A stretch of DNA of 64,000 bases from Marchantia polymorpha subsp. ruderalis (GCA_037833965.1 AP031359.1:1980001-2044000), one strand, 5' to 3'. Shown: positions 53,275 through 64,000, counted from the stretch's first letter. Notes: generated from the letters alone by a model not told the origin. Numbers and translations are program-made.

Positions 53275-56035
53275 TGTGGTAACCCACTTTTTGTTTTTCG
53301 TCGGATCTAAAACATTTTTGAATAGTAAGTACCGCGGTAGCAGCTATAAATAGTAATCGTAACCAGAGTTAAAAGAGGATCGAGTACAGTCAAAGGGTTT
53401 CGAGCTTAGGCCACAGTTGAACGCTTGGGATGGAACGGGCGGTTCATGCTGCAGAACCCGCTTCGAGCACCTTTGGCGGTAGATCACTCATTCGTACTTT
53501 CTCAATACCTTGAGTTACTTAGGGTCTTGTTGAAAAGAGCTCGACGCGCTGGTTCTAACGAGCCCAAGAACTTGTGAAACCGATAAGAGATCACTGAGTT
53601 ATGAGTGTCGGAAGTTACTGATATGGAGGGAGGGCCTTCGGGTCAATGCCTTCGGCGGTAGCCGCCTTCGGGGCAAGGGCCTTCGGCGGAAGAGTGCCTT
53701 CGGCGGTACGCCTTCGGGGGAAGAGTGAATCCCTCATAACTTTCTCAATTCATAACGCCTTGACTTGGTTAGAGTCTTGTTGGAAAGGGCTTGACACGCT
53801 CGTTCTAACGAGCCCAAGAACGCTTGTAACGGATGAGGACTCAGGTAGTTATGACTATCGGAAGATACGTAGACGTTCGCCTTCGGCGGAAAGAGTTTGC
53901 CTCCGGCGGGAAATCCGCCTTCGGCCCTAGATGTCCACCTTCGGGGGTGCGCCTTCGGGGATACGCCTTCGGCGATGCGGGAGAGTGCCTTCGGCGGAAT
54001 ACCGGATTCCTCATAACTTTCTCAATTCGTAACGCCTTGACTTGGTTAGGGTCTCGTTGAAAAAGACTCGACAGGCTTGTTCTAACGAGCCCAAGAACAC
54101 CTGGAACGGATGATTACTCAGGGAGTTATGACTATCGGAAGATATGTAGACGTTCGCCTTCGGCGGAAGGAGTTCGCCTCTGGCGGGAAATCCGCCTTCG
54201 GCCCTAGATGTTCGCCTTCGGGGGTGCGCCTTTGGGGATATGCCTTCGGGGATACGCGTTCGGCGATGCGGAAGAGTGCCTTTGGCGGAAGACTGGATTT
54301 CTCATAACTTTCTCAATTCGCAACGCCTTGACTTGATTAGGGTTTCGTTGAAAAGGGCTCAACACGGTCGTTGTAACGAGCCCAAGAACGGTTGGAAAGG
54401 ATAATAGATCAATGAGTTATGAGTATCGGAAGTTACTGATAGGGAGCCTTCGGGGCAAGCACCTTTGGCGGAAGAACCGCCGGAAGATGCGCCTTCGGCT
54501 AAAGGGCCTTCGGGGCAAGGGCCTTCGGCGGTAGACGCCTTTGGCTGAACGCCTTTGGCGCCACGTGTCAGAAGATTCCCGATGGTGGTAATTGGCGAGA
54601 TTATGTGAAGTGTGGGAAGCATAACAGCGGGGCGTGAAGTTGCGTGTGGAAGGCAGAACGGCTGGGCCTGAAGTCGCACGTGAGGAGCAGGCCGTTACCC
54701 ATAATCATGGGAACGGCATTCAAGCGGCATGTGGGTCCCCCGGACCTCGGATTTTGGAGAAGGAATGTCGGCTTGGGTTCAGAGATCTTGCGTGGCCCAT
54801 ATCTTTGCGATGAACGGTCGGATGGATCTGAAATTTGGTGGAGCCGTTGGTCTTAGCCGGCCACGCATGCCTACAAATTTTTAGCCTCAGATCTTGGATG
54901 TAAAGACGCAAGCGGCTCTGTACAGTAGGCTTAGGATTCAGATTAAGGGTTAGGGTTAGATTTAGGTTGTAAATTAGAGGGGAAGGAAGCCGCCGACTCC
55001 TCAGGTGTAGGATTTGTTGCGGCTCGCACAATAGCAGTTAATGTAGTGTTATTTAGGACTAAGAGGGTATAAAGTAGTTCAAGGCGTCTTGCCTTCGGAT
55101 TCTTCCAGTTCGGAAGTGCAGATCAGGAACTCATTTTCTCTACGTGTTTGTGTCTTTAGTTCTGTCACCACGCAAGAGGAGCTACAACTTGGCGATCCGC
55201 ATTTTGTAGCTGAAGGTCTTTGGCCGAATGTTCAGAGCTAGTTTACTGGATAGAGACTTGAGTAGTTCGGATCTACACCTGCGGGTGATTGCCGATGCTT
55301 AGAGCCAGTTACTAGTTAGATACTTGAACAATTCCCCCTTACACTTTCGAGTGATTGTTCCTGATTGTACTCCTTTGGGATTTTTCCCCTAAATGCCAAA
55401 GTGAAGTTTTGTTACTTCAAGTAAGCCTTGGTTGTAATTTAGGTTACGCTGCAGCAGGTGCCTTCAGGGTAATCCATGTAGTATATCTGGGAATGACAAG
55501 TGCCTAAAAATTCAAACTCTTCAATAGACTGTTATGGTGTGCTACTGGATCGTTTCTCAGTTGAGTCTCGCAGTTCATACCTGTGTTCTCTGCGCGTTTT
55601 GTGAGTTGAGTGTGTTGTTTACCGCGTGTGAGTGACTTTGATCCGAAGTAGGAAGTCCAATCCGGGTTCCCTAAGCTAGCAGAAACTAGTGGAAGAGTTG
55701 TAAAAGCCGGAATTGGGAGTCACTACCCGCAGATTCGCTGAGTGTATTCGTGAGAGACTTTCCCCCTGAAATCTTAAGTAGAGGTCCTAACCAATCTCTG
55801 AGTTGTGTTTCTATAGTTTCAGGTGTGTGTGTGTGTGTGTGTGTGTGTTGAGTGAACTACGCTGCACTGTGCGATCTCCAAGTGAACACTTGAAGTATTT
55901 CTCGGAGTGACAGTCGCCTCAGAATTCAAACTCTTCAATAGTCTGTTAAATGTGACACTTTGTACTGTGTGTGTTCCTCTGTCCCTGTGAGTTTGACCTT
56001 TCTACCACTATATTGCAGTTTTAGCCTTTGGTGGG
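53275..56035 (+). mobile_element. ORF1-less variant LTR, about 2.8 kb
   Basis: Starts TGTGGTAACCCACTTTTTG and ends ...CCTTTGGTGGGT at the inverted joint with the next LTR, so only the last few bases of the TTATTACA end are lost. U3 holds several tandem units of 240-280 bases (near 53,500, 53,735, 54,010, 54,300). From about 54,560 to 55,010 there is unrelated U3 sequence where other copies have ORF1. TATA box at 55,068-55,074, then a normal R-U5 with a (TG)n tract at 55,823-55,849. It shows that ORF1 is optional cargo between two conserved LTR parts. Confidence 0.7.
55068..55074 (+). promoter_or_regulatory. LTR TATA box
   Basis: TATAAAG followed by TAGTTCAAGGCGTCTTGCC, as in ORF1-bearing LTRs, although the sequence upstream is unrelated. 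Confidence 0.55.
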
Positions 56036-56998
56036 TGTAATAACCCACTAAAGGCTAAAACTGCAATATAGTGGTAGAAAGGTCGAACCCACAAGGACAG
56101 AGGAACACACAAGGTACAAAGTGTCACATTTAACAGACTATTGAGGAGTTTGAATTCTCAGGCGACTGTCACTCCCAGAAATACTGCAAGTGTCCACTCG
56201 GAGCGCACTCGGAGGTCGCACAGTGCAGCGTAACACACACACACACCTGAAACTACAGAAACACAACCCAGAGATCCGTTAGGACCTCTACTCAAGATTT
56301 CAGGGGGAAGGTCTCTCAAGAGTACACTCAGCGAAGCTGCGGGTAGTGACTCCCAACTCCGGCTTTTACAACACTTCCACTAGCTTGCTGCTAGCGTAGG
56401 AAACCCGGTTTGGACTACCTACTTCGGATCGAAGTCACTCATACGCGGTGAACAACACTCTCAACTCACAAAACGCGCAGAGAACACAGGTCCGCACTGA
56501 AGGACTCACTTAGAAACATTCCAGTAACACACCATAACAGTCTATTGAAGAGTTTGAATTCTCAGGCACTTGTCATTCCCAGAAATACTACAGGGTTTAC
56601 CCCAAAGGCACCTGCTGCAGCGTAACCTGAATTTACAACCAAGGCTTACACGAAGTAGCAAAACTTCACTTTGGCATTCAGGGGAAAAATCCCGAAGGAG
56701 TACAATCATGAACAAACACTCGAAGGTGTAGGGGCGAAACTATTCAAGTATCTAACTAGTCACTGGCTCTAAGCATCGGCAATCACCCGCAGGTGTAGAT
56801 CCGAACTACTCAAGTCTCTAACCAATGTACTAGTTCTGAACATTTGGCCGAAGGCCTTCAGCTACACAATGCGGATCGCTAAGGTGTAACTCCTCGTGCG
56901 TGGTGACAGAACTAAGGACACAAACACGCAGAGAGAATGAGTTCCTGATCTGCACTTCTGATGTTGGGAAAGATCACAAGGCAAGACGCCTTGAACTA

Positions 56999-57005
56999 CT
57001 TTATA
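56999..57005 (-). promoter_or_regulatory. LTR TATA box
   Basis: TATAAAG on the minus strand, followed by TAGTTCAAGGCGTCTTGCC. Confidence 0.6.
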
Positions 57006-57041
57006 CCTTCTAAGTCCTAACTAGCACTACACTGCACTACA

Positions 57042-59519
57042 CTATGCGCCGGCACGGAACCACGCTACACTACACTCCGCAGAACCTGTGCTTCGCCTCC
57101 TGTGCGACGGACTGCCGCGCACTACCTCCCTACCCTGCCAGTCTTCCGCTCGACTGCGCAGTCCCAAATGCTGCAACGCCGCGGACACCTCCGCCTCGAG
57201 GGTGGACATGGTATCCCGCGCCTTCGACAGAAAAGAGTCTAACTTCTGCGCCACCTTCTGCCGACTGCTACTGTCACCTAACAACAACCCAGCTGCACGA
57301 AGCTCTAACTCACGCAGTGTGAGTTTCTCCTGCGCCGCCACTTCCCAGTGGGCGTAGCCCTTGAGACAGTGGGCGACACGCCTCGTCATCTCCTCCTTCG
57401 TGCGATCTGCCTCTCGCCTACGATCATCTTGAATTACTACCAACTGCGATTCGGCCTCCGCACGCTGAGCTCTCAATTCCCCGCACTCCGACTGTAGCCA
57501 GCAGATTAAATCCTCATCCGCCTGTCGTGCATGCTGACACTCCGCCAACAACTGCGTCTGTCGCACGAGCTCCTCTGATAGAATCTGATTCTGAGTTTTT
57601 TCAGAAATCAATTCTTCCGTGGTCTTCACCACATCCCTGGTGAGCTCTTCTAGTCTCGCCTTCTTCAATGTGTCGTAGTGGGTGTGCGTCTTCCGCACGA
57701 GATTATACTGTCCCCACAAACAGTCATGCTTCTCCCGCAAATCCTTCAGCTCCCGGTCCACCCTAGCTAGTAGCTTGCTGGTGTGGACTTTAGTGCGAGT
57801 CCGCCTGCGCACTAACTCGATGTAGGACCCCGGCTGGAGTGGATCGGCGTATTTATCAAATTTGCGATCCAAGTACTTCAGCAGAGGTAGTACCTGCTCA
57901 GAGAGCGCCGCCGCCGGCGCTCCAACAATTTCCTCCTCCTCCTCCTCGGTATCTCCCGATCCCGACATTGCTTCTGTGGAGCCTCCTTCGTCATCATCCG
58001 AGGGGAGGATTTCGGTCGCCATTGATTGCGTTGGCGACTGACCCGAGTGGGGTTGAGAGTTGTCTACGGGTGCTTCCGCCGAAGGCACTCCTGCAGCTTT
58101 GCTGCTCCCCGCTAAAATGTCCAAGGCGGTGGGTGAATGTGGTCGTGCTACATCCCCATCCCCCGCCTGTCGATCATCGACTGTGTCCTCTTCGCCGCCG
58201 ACGTCCGCCGCCGAAGGCGATCGAGCGGAATGTGTCTGCGCGGGGTGTAATTGCGCATCGCGCACCCAAATTTCGTCCCACGGACAGACAATCCGCTCCT
58301 CCGTTAGGTCCTGCTCCCTTGATCGGTCCTGCGCGAGGGCTAAGTGTGGTCTGTGCGTAGGCGCCAATACCGGCGCCTTGTCCGCCGCAGGCGCAGAGCC
58401 GAAGGCGTCTATCGCCGAAGGCGACAGAGCCGGAGGCCCCTCGCCCGATGTCCCTAGCCCCGAAGGCCCTACTGCCGAAGGCGCATCTGCCGGCGGATTC
58501 CCGCCGAAGGTGCGGTCTCCGCACGCTCCCTACTCAACACTCGCTGACCCGAAGGCCCTGGCGCCGAAGGCGCAAATTGCGGCGCGTTGTACGCCGGAGG
58601 GTCTGGTGCCGAAGGCCCTTGACCCGAAGGCGGATCTTCCGCCGGCTCCTTCCCCTTCCTACGTTGTATCGGGGGTGAATCCTGCCTTCGCGTAGGCGGC
58701 CGCCTGTGCGTAGGCGAACTTTCTCTGTCTACGCGTAGGCGGAGGTGCACGTCCGCTTGAGGTCGCCTTTCCGCTGAAGCTCGCCTGTGCGCAGGCGGAA
58801 CACTCGTCCGCATCGCACGTGGTAACTCCGGAGGCCCTTGGCCCGAAGGCCGCCTCTCGTCCGTCGGAGGTGTAGCGTGGTCCGTCGCTCCTGCAGACGT
58901 CCGCGCTCTCTCGATCCTCTCCGGCGACGCACTTCCCTTCTCCGTGGCGATCGTCGCCGTGTCCGCGCTGCTAGCTGGTAACACAAGCCTGCGCGCCTTC
59001 TGCTTCGGCCAGCTGCACACTTCGTGCAGTGGCCGCTGTCGTATGGGAGCAGTGGGTTCTCGATGCTGCTCCTCCTCTAACTCCTCTCTCCATCGACGCT
59101 TCCGCGGCACTCTTGCTGCGGGTGTGCTTCTTCCCTCGTCCCTCCGTGTCGGTGGAGTAGAAGCTGGTGAATCCTCTGCATCGGTGTCGACCTCGTTATC
59201 CCGCACATACTTCCCGGGATGGTCGACGGACAATGGCGGAAAGCGAGCGAGCTCCGCCGCGGTCAAACAATTCCTCTGCGGATAGAAATTGATCAAGAAA
59301 GGGGAGAGGTGATTGAGAGTTCCCCCCCTTCTCCTCGAATGCGTGCTGTCGCATCACTCTGTGCAGGATGCTCGCCCAGTGAACTTGAGCTCCCTCCAAG
59401 ATGAGCTCCACAAAAGAAACCTGCCACAAGGTGATGTAGGAGGTGCGGTGTGGCTGCAGCAAATCGCGAATTCGCGAATTCAAGAATGGGGCGCCCTCCG
59501 TCTCCTGGTCGAAGGTCAT
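57042..59519 (-). pseudogene. LTR-encoded ORF1, C-terminal half intact (441 codons)
   Basis: The first about 125 residues are deleted: leader sequence jumps to LLQPHRTSYITLWQVSFVEL. The pieces 59,519-59,196 and 59,296-58,469 (NCLTAAELARFPPLSVDHPG, RKRRWREELEEE, then a PSGQ/PSAP linker) are joined by frameshifts to 58,367-57,042. That last piece is unbroken: acidic patch, PAAALSEQVLPLLKYLDRKF, coiled coil from LKDLREKHDCLWGQYNLVRK to AESQLVVIQDDRRREADRTK, then HWEVAAQEKLTLRELELRAA, a KLDSFLSKARDTM block and the basic tail. The coiled coil suggests a self-assembling or partner-binding protein. Confidence 0.7.
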
Positions 59520-60772
59520 GGTCGGCTCTCGGTTGTGAGGGTCGAATCACTTGATGGCCGCGCCGGCTCTACGCTAAAACGGTCTCCACTCTCACGCGCG
59601 TCTTCACGCTCCGCCAACGCCGATTTAACTCACACGCTCGAATTGGCAAATTTGAACTCCGTTAGCGTACTACGCCGCGGACAGGGGTGCGCAGCGCCGA
59701 AGGCGGATTTCTCGCCTTGCGTGCTACACTCGTTCGTACCGCTCCTCGGCCAATCCCCCTCCGCCGAAGGCGATCGTCCGCCCATCGGACAAAAGTTGAA
59801 CTCCCTTCTGCGTAGGCGGAATTCTCGGCGGAATCTCCGCCGGCGCGGAACTTCATCCGCCTATGCGTAGGCGCTCGCCTACGCGTAGGCGAATTCCGTC
59901 CGCGCTGCTGTGCTGGTGCCGAAGGCGTTGACCACGGTCAACCGGCTCCGTCCAGTCTGTCCATTTCTTGTCTCTCCGTCGGCGCTCTCGCCGCCGTAAC
60001 TCCGTCCGACCGAAGGCGCATCCATCTGTTCCGTCCGTACAGTCCGTACGATCCGTACGGATTTTACTACTCCGGTGGTTCCTCGCCCGTCCGCGCCGCT
60101 GTGCTGGCGCCGAAGGCGCCGTACAATTTCTAACCCCGAAGGCGCATTTCTAGGGCCGAAGGCGGATTTCCCGCCGACGCCGAAGGCGCCTGTGCGTAGG
60201 CGAACTTTGCTCGTCCGCCTAGGCAGAGGTTTCCTCGCCTACGCGTAGGCGAGATTCGCGGCAGACATTGCGCCTACGTCAAACCCTATTTCGCCTACTC
60301 GTAGGCGAACTGCCTTCGTCTGCGCATAGGACAAACTTTTCTCACCTACTCGTAGGCGAGAAGCTGAGTATCTTGCGACCTTCATAACTCCCGGAATCCT
60401 CATCCGTTCGTGGCGTTCTTGGGCTCGTTGGAATCAGCGCGTTGAGCTCTTTTCAACAAAACCCTAATTAAGTCAAGGCGTTTGGAAATTGACCAAATTC
60501 TGAAGGATTCCTCTAGCGCCAAAGGCGTAGCGCCGAAGGCGGATTTTGCGCCTTGCGCCGAAGGGGTTATACCTTCAGAGCCCGCATGGAGGGTGGTGTC
60601 CGTCTCCGACGTTGCACCCCACTCCTGGATTCTACGAGTTCTCTCGAGAATCTTTGCGATCTTACGATTCCACTCTGTTTTGATGCACCGAAGGCTATTT
60701 ACACTGCTGCCGCGGTACAGTTTTCCAAAAATGTTTTAATTTCCTCAAAAATACCAAAAGTGGGGTACCACA

Positions 60773-60795
60773 TGCTCCCCTCCTCAATTGTGAGC
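60773..60795 (-). other. Polypurine tract before 3' LTR
   Basis: Minus strand AATTGAGGAGGGGAGCA running into TGTGG. Second instance of the arrangement at 4313. Confidence 0.8.
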
Positions 60796-60809
60796 GCCCA
60801 CGCGAACAC

Positions 60810-61319
60810 TCATACGTGATATTTCTTTAACCGCCACCCGTTCACTCGGGTGCCTAATAAATCTCCGGTTAAATCCGCAAGTTGGATGGATCCATTCGAA
60901 AAGACTTCGAAGACCTTGTATGGTCCCATCCATCTTAAGTGCAGTTTGCCGGGGAACCTGGCATGCCTGTTGTCGTAGAGCAGCACCAAATCGCCCTTCT
61001 GAAGGAGTACAGGTTTGATCTTCTTATCGTATCTCTCCTTTCTGCGGAGCTGAATTCTCCTGGTGCGCTCCTCGGCTTCTCGTCTCCTTTCTTCCAGTAG
61101 CATGACTTCTTGTAATCTGTAGAGCTGACTCTCCTCCGCACTCACCCTCTGTAGGTCCAATGTGCGTTGGGTGGGTACTTCAAATTCAATCGGGAGGATC
61201 GGGTGCTGACCGTACACCAAAAAATAGGGTGTCTGTTTTGTCGTAATTTTCTCAGCTGTCCGGTACGCCCACAGAGCGGCTGCTAACTTCGTATCCCAGT
61301 CGTAAGCGTGGTTTACCGT
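60810..61319 (-). pseudogene. Ty3/gypsy integrase, C-terminal part
   Basis: An open stretch beginning NHAYDWDTKLAAALWAYRTA and continuing through TPYFLVYGQHPILPIEFEVP to the GPY/F motif LRWMGPYKVFEVFSNGSIQL and the end NGWRLKKYHV, with a stop at 60,810. Only about 15 bases separate the stop from the polypurine tract, which is the natural pol 3' end. The catalytic core is missing: at 61,319/61,320 the sequence switches to plus-strand LTR leader, an inverted joint. This copy preserves the C-terminus that is broken at 4404. Confidence 0.85.
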
Positions 61320-61817
61320 GCCAAGTGCCGACCATGACATCCTGCGAGCGGAGAACGGACACTTCATTCTTGAATTTGCGATTTCAATTTCTTGTGCGAG
61401 CTGCGCGCGTCCACCTTCTAGCCGAGAGAAATTCCAGACACCATTGCGCAGAGACTCACAAGGTGACAGAGAGAGAATTGAGTGCGCGACAGTTAGAATC
61501 TAGAGAGATTAGAGTTTGCAGGAGAATCGAAGTTGCGGACAAGAAGCTTGAGTGTAGCGGAGGAAGGTTCACGAAATCAAATTTCAAGAACGCGATGTCA
61601 AAGCTCACTCAGCTGCGGATGATTCCGCTCAAGTTTCCGCAGATTGCATTGTGCGCTTTCCAGGACCGGTTGTTTGAAGTGAAGCTCGATTTCCTCCTGT
61701 GGGGATGGAATTACGTGTGCCAGGACATGGTGCGCGAATGGCAAAGGGAGAGACACCAACCTACGCGCGGATTCCGACCGCACGTAGAGCGTTGGACTGT
61801 CCAAGATTGGGGACAAG
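61320..61817 (+). mobile_element. LTR fragment (leader and ORF1 start)
   Basis: LTR leader GACCATGACATCCTGCGAGC... followed by ORF1, cut at 61,818 by a further LTR. It is closest in sequence to the copy at 2560-3260. Confidence 0.7.
61595..61817 (+). pseudogene. LTR-encoded ORF1, N-terminal fragment
   Basis: The ATG at 61,595 opens MSKLTQLRMIPLKFPQIALC and continues through LLWGWNYVCQDMVREWQRER to VERWTVQDWGQV, where the inserted LTR begins. An in-frame upstream extension to 61,325 is leader. It pairs with the copy at 2978 as the second ORF1 subtype. Confidence 0.6.
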
Positions 61818-62922
61818 TGTGGTAACCCACTTTTTACTTTTTCACGGAATTTAAAACATTTTTGGAAAACAGTACCGCAGCAGCAGTGTAAATAGTAATC
61901 GGTACATTTAAATAGAGTGAAAGTGGATGATCGCGGGTCTCGTAGAATCATCAAGAATCATCGAGTTGGGCGCAATGTCCGGAACAGGCGCCCGACCTGA
62001 ACGATCGACTCTGAAGGAGTCTCCTTCGGCGCAAGGCGCATAATCCGCCTTCGGCGATACGCCTTTGGCGCTAGAGAGATACCTCAGAATCTATGTAATT
62101 CACAAACTCCTTAACTTGCTCAGGGTCTTGTTGAAAAGAGCTCGACGCGCTTGTTCTAACGAGCCCAAGAACGTCTGGAACGGATAAGGACTCAGGGAGT
62201 TGTGATTGTCGGAAGATACGAAGACTTTCGCCTACGCACAAGCGGGAGGAGTTCGTCGTCGGTGGGAAGTCCGCCGAGAATTTCGCCTACACGGAAGGAA
62301 TGTCGCCTACGCATAGGCGGAAGGAATTTCATCTTCCATGCGGACGGATTTTGCCTACGCATAGCCGCTTCGCCATCGGCGGGAAATCGGCTTCGCCTTC
62401 GGCCCTAGGAGTTCGCCTTCAGAGGTGGAGCTTGTACGACGTCTACGGCGCCAGCGCATCAAGGTTAGGTAAGGACCCAACGGAGTAGCGAATCCGTACA
62501 GACCGTACGGACCGTACGGACAGAACGGACGAGTGCTCCCTCGGCGGGTCGGGACTTCGGAGACAAGAGCGCCGACGGAGAGGCGAGAGAGATGGACAGA
62601 CAGGACGGAATCCGTTGACCGCGGTCAACGCCTTCGGCACAGCCGCCTTCGGCGCTGCGCCAACGGCGATGCACCTACGCCGACGGAACACGTGAGGGAC
62701 CTACGCCAACAGACATCTTCTGTGCGGACGGTCAGTGCCTACGCTTAAGGCGAGCGCCTACGCACAGGCTGATGGGGTTCGACGCCGGCGGGAAGTCTCC
62801 AGGGAGCGTGCTAACGAACGCCTTTGGCGGAGCGTGATCAGCACAAGTCGAAGTACGAATGAGAGTAGCGCGTAGGCGAGAATTACGCCTTTGGCGCTAC
62901 GCGACCATGGCCGCGGCGTAGT
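61818..62922 (+). mobile_element. LTR U3 part, inserted in ORF1 and itself interrupted
   Basis: Starts TGTGGTAACCCACTTTTTAC. U3 contains CGCCTACGCATAGGCG-type palindromes (62,225-62,355) and a GTACGG array (62,490-62,525). It ends at 62,922, in GCGGCGTAGT, where a minus-strand LTR is inserted; the uninterrupted equivalent is seen at about 3400. Confidence 0.7.
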
Positions 62923-64000
62923 TGTAATAACCCACAAAAGGCTAAAACTGCAATATAGTGGTAGAAAGGTCGAACCCACAGGGACAGGGGAACACACAGG
63001 GTACAAAGTGTCACGTTTAACAGACTATTGAGGAGTTTGAATTCTCAAGCGACTGTCACTACCAGAATTACTGCAAGTGTCCACTCGGAGCGCACTCGGA
63101 GGTCGCACAGTGCAGCGTAACACACACACACACACACATGAAACTATAGAAACACAACCCAGAGATCCGTTAGGACCTCTACTCAAGATTTCAGGGGGGA
63201 AATCTCTCGCGAGCACACTCAGCGAAGCTGCGGGTAGTGACTACCAACTCCGGCTTTTACAACACTTCCACTAGCTTGCTGCTAGCGTAGGAAACCCGGT
63301 TTGGACTGCCTACTTCGGATCGAAGTCACTCATACGCGGTGAACAACACTCTCAACTCACAAAACGCGCAGAGAACACAGGTCCGCACGGAGGGACTCAC
63401 TGAGAAACATTCCAGTAACACACCATAACAGTCTATTGAAGAGTTTGAATTCTCAGGCACTTGTCATTCCCAGAAATACTATAGGGGTTACCCCAAAGGC
63501 ACCTGCTGCAGCGTAACCTGAATTTACAACCAAGGCTTACACGAAGTAGCAAAACTTCACTTTGGCATTTAGGGGAAAAATCCCGAAGGAGTACAATCAG
63601 GAACAAACACTCGAAGGTGTAGGGGCAAAACTATTCAAGTATCTAATTAGTCACTGGCTCGGAGCATCGGCAATCACCCGCGGGTGTAGATCCGAACTAC
63701 TCAAGTCTCTAACCAATGTACTAGCTCTGAACATTCGGCCGAAGGCCTTCAGCTACAAAATGCGGAACGCCAAGTTGTAGCTCCTCTTGCGTGGTGACAG
63801 AACTAAGGACACAAACACGCAGAGAAAATGAGTTCCTGATCTGCAATTCCGAAATTGGAAAAGAACCCAAGGCAAGACGCCTTCAACTACTTTATACCTT
63901 CTAAGTCCTAACTAGCACTACACTGCACTACGCCACACGCCTGCACGGAACCACGCTACACTACACTGCGCGGAACCTGTGCTTCGCCTCCTGCCCGACG
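62923..64000 (-). mobile_element. Giant LTR, 3' part, runs off the window
   Basis: Minus strand R-U5 ending GTGGGTTATTACA at 62,923, with a (CA)n tract at about 63,119-63,138, a TATA box at 63,896-63,890 and the last codons of ORF1 beyond 63,940. It is inserted cleanly in the U3 of the LTR at 61,818. Confidence 0.75.
63890..63896 (-). promoter_or_regulatory. LTR TATA box
   Basis: TATAAAG on the minus strand, in the usual context. Confidence 0.6.

Larger units (their letters stand above)
56036..60772 (-). mobile_element. Complete giant 3' LTR of a minus-strand gypsy element
   Basis: On the minus strand it begins TGTGGTACCCCAC at 60,772, immediately after integrase and a polypurine tract, and ends GTGGGTTATTACA at 56,036: 4,737 bases, close to the 4,829 of the solo copy. 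Order: U3 rich in CGCCGAAGGCG and CGCCTACGCGTAGGCG palindromes, leader, ORF1 (59,519-57,042), TATA box (57,005-56,999), R-U5. Its downstream edge meets another LTR end to end. This copy links the TGTGG end to the TTATTACA end in one LTR directly after a polypurine tract. Confidence 0.75.

Noticed and set aside
53041-54540. Regularly spaced short palindromes suggesting a CRISPR-like array
   Set aside because: Spacing is irregular, the intervening sequence is itself repeated, and the context is a eukaryotic LTR.
54940-54975. Telomere-like TTAAGGGTTAGGGTTAGATTTAGG
   Set aside because: Only two or three degenerate units in the middle of an LTR; too short for an interstitial telomere.

Overview
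This is nuclear DNA of a eukaryote, most likely a land plant and probably a non-seed plant. A bryophyte, perhaps a liverwort, is my best guess, but no marker here fixes the species. The plant evidence is a SIN3-like corepressor gene with telo-box motifs at its 5' end, a TPD1-like cysteine-rich secreted protein, a KRI1-like gene fragment, a hAT transposase relic and Ty3/gypsy elements.

Layout. (1) Positions 1-27,245 and 53,041-64,000 are a nest of one Ty3/gypsy family. Its units begin TGTGGTAACCCAC and end GTGGGTTATTACA, and integrase plus a polypurine tract stand directly before the TGTGG end. The one complete, cleanly bounded copy (22,296-27,124, flanked by the 5-bp duplication AGTCT) is therefore best read as a solo LTR of about 4.8 kb. 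The LTR has a U3 of about 3.9 kb that carries a long ORF (ORF1, about 840 codons: globular N-terminus, Pro/Ser/Ala-rich linker, coiled-coil C-terminus), then a TATA box and about 0.9 kb of R-U5. A decayed gag-pol (11.7-16.6 kb) lies between two truncated LTRs; two further integrase 3' ends (4.4-5.2 kb and 60.8-61.3 kb, minus) lead into LTRs. (2) 27,250-29,290 is a long inverted repeat with arms of about 0.86 kb. (3) 29.3-38 kb is the least repetitive part: a truncated KRI1-like N-terminal exon and an intact, intronless 1,375-codon SIN3-like gene on the minus strand. (4) 38-50.6 kb is a mosaic of about ten copies of an AT-rich dispersed repeat (called family C here), several minisatellites, small perfect hairpins, a 3.2-kb very AT-rich island and a TPD1-like gene wedged between repeats. 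(5) 50.6-52.8 kb is a broken hAT transposase.

How it works together. The only gene that looks intact and cellular is SIN3-like, a histone deacetylase corepressor scaffold. The retroelement nest grew by repeated insertion of the giant LTR into older copies of itself, with three inverted junctions (8,524/8,525; 56,035/56,036; 61,319/61,320). The LTRs and the ORF1 linker are packed with short GC palindromes (chiefly CGCCGAAGGCG), and different palindromes dominate different copies. This combination, a long ORF inside the LTR U3 plus colonisation by mini-palindromes, is the most unusual thing in the window. All identifications come from reading the sequence and recalled family features; nothing was searched.
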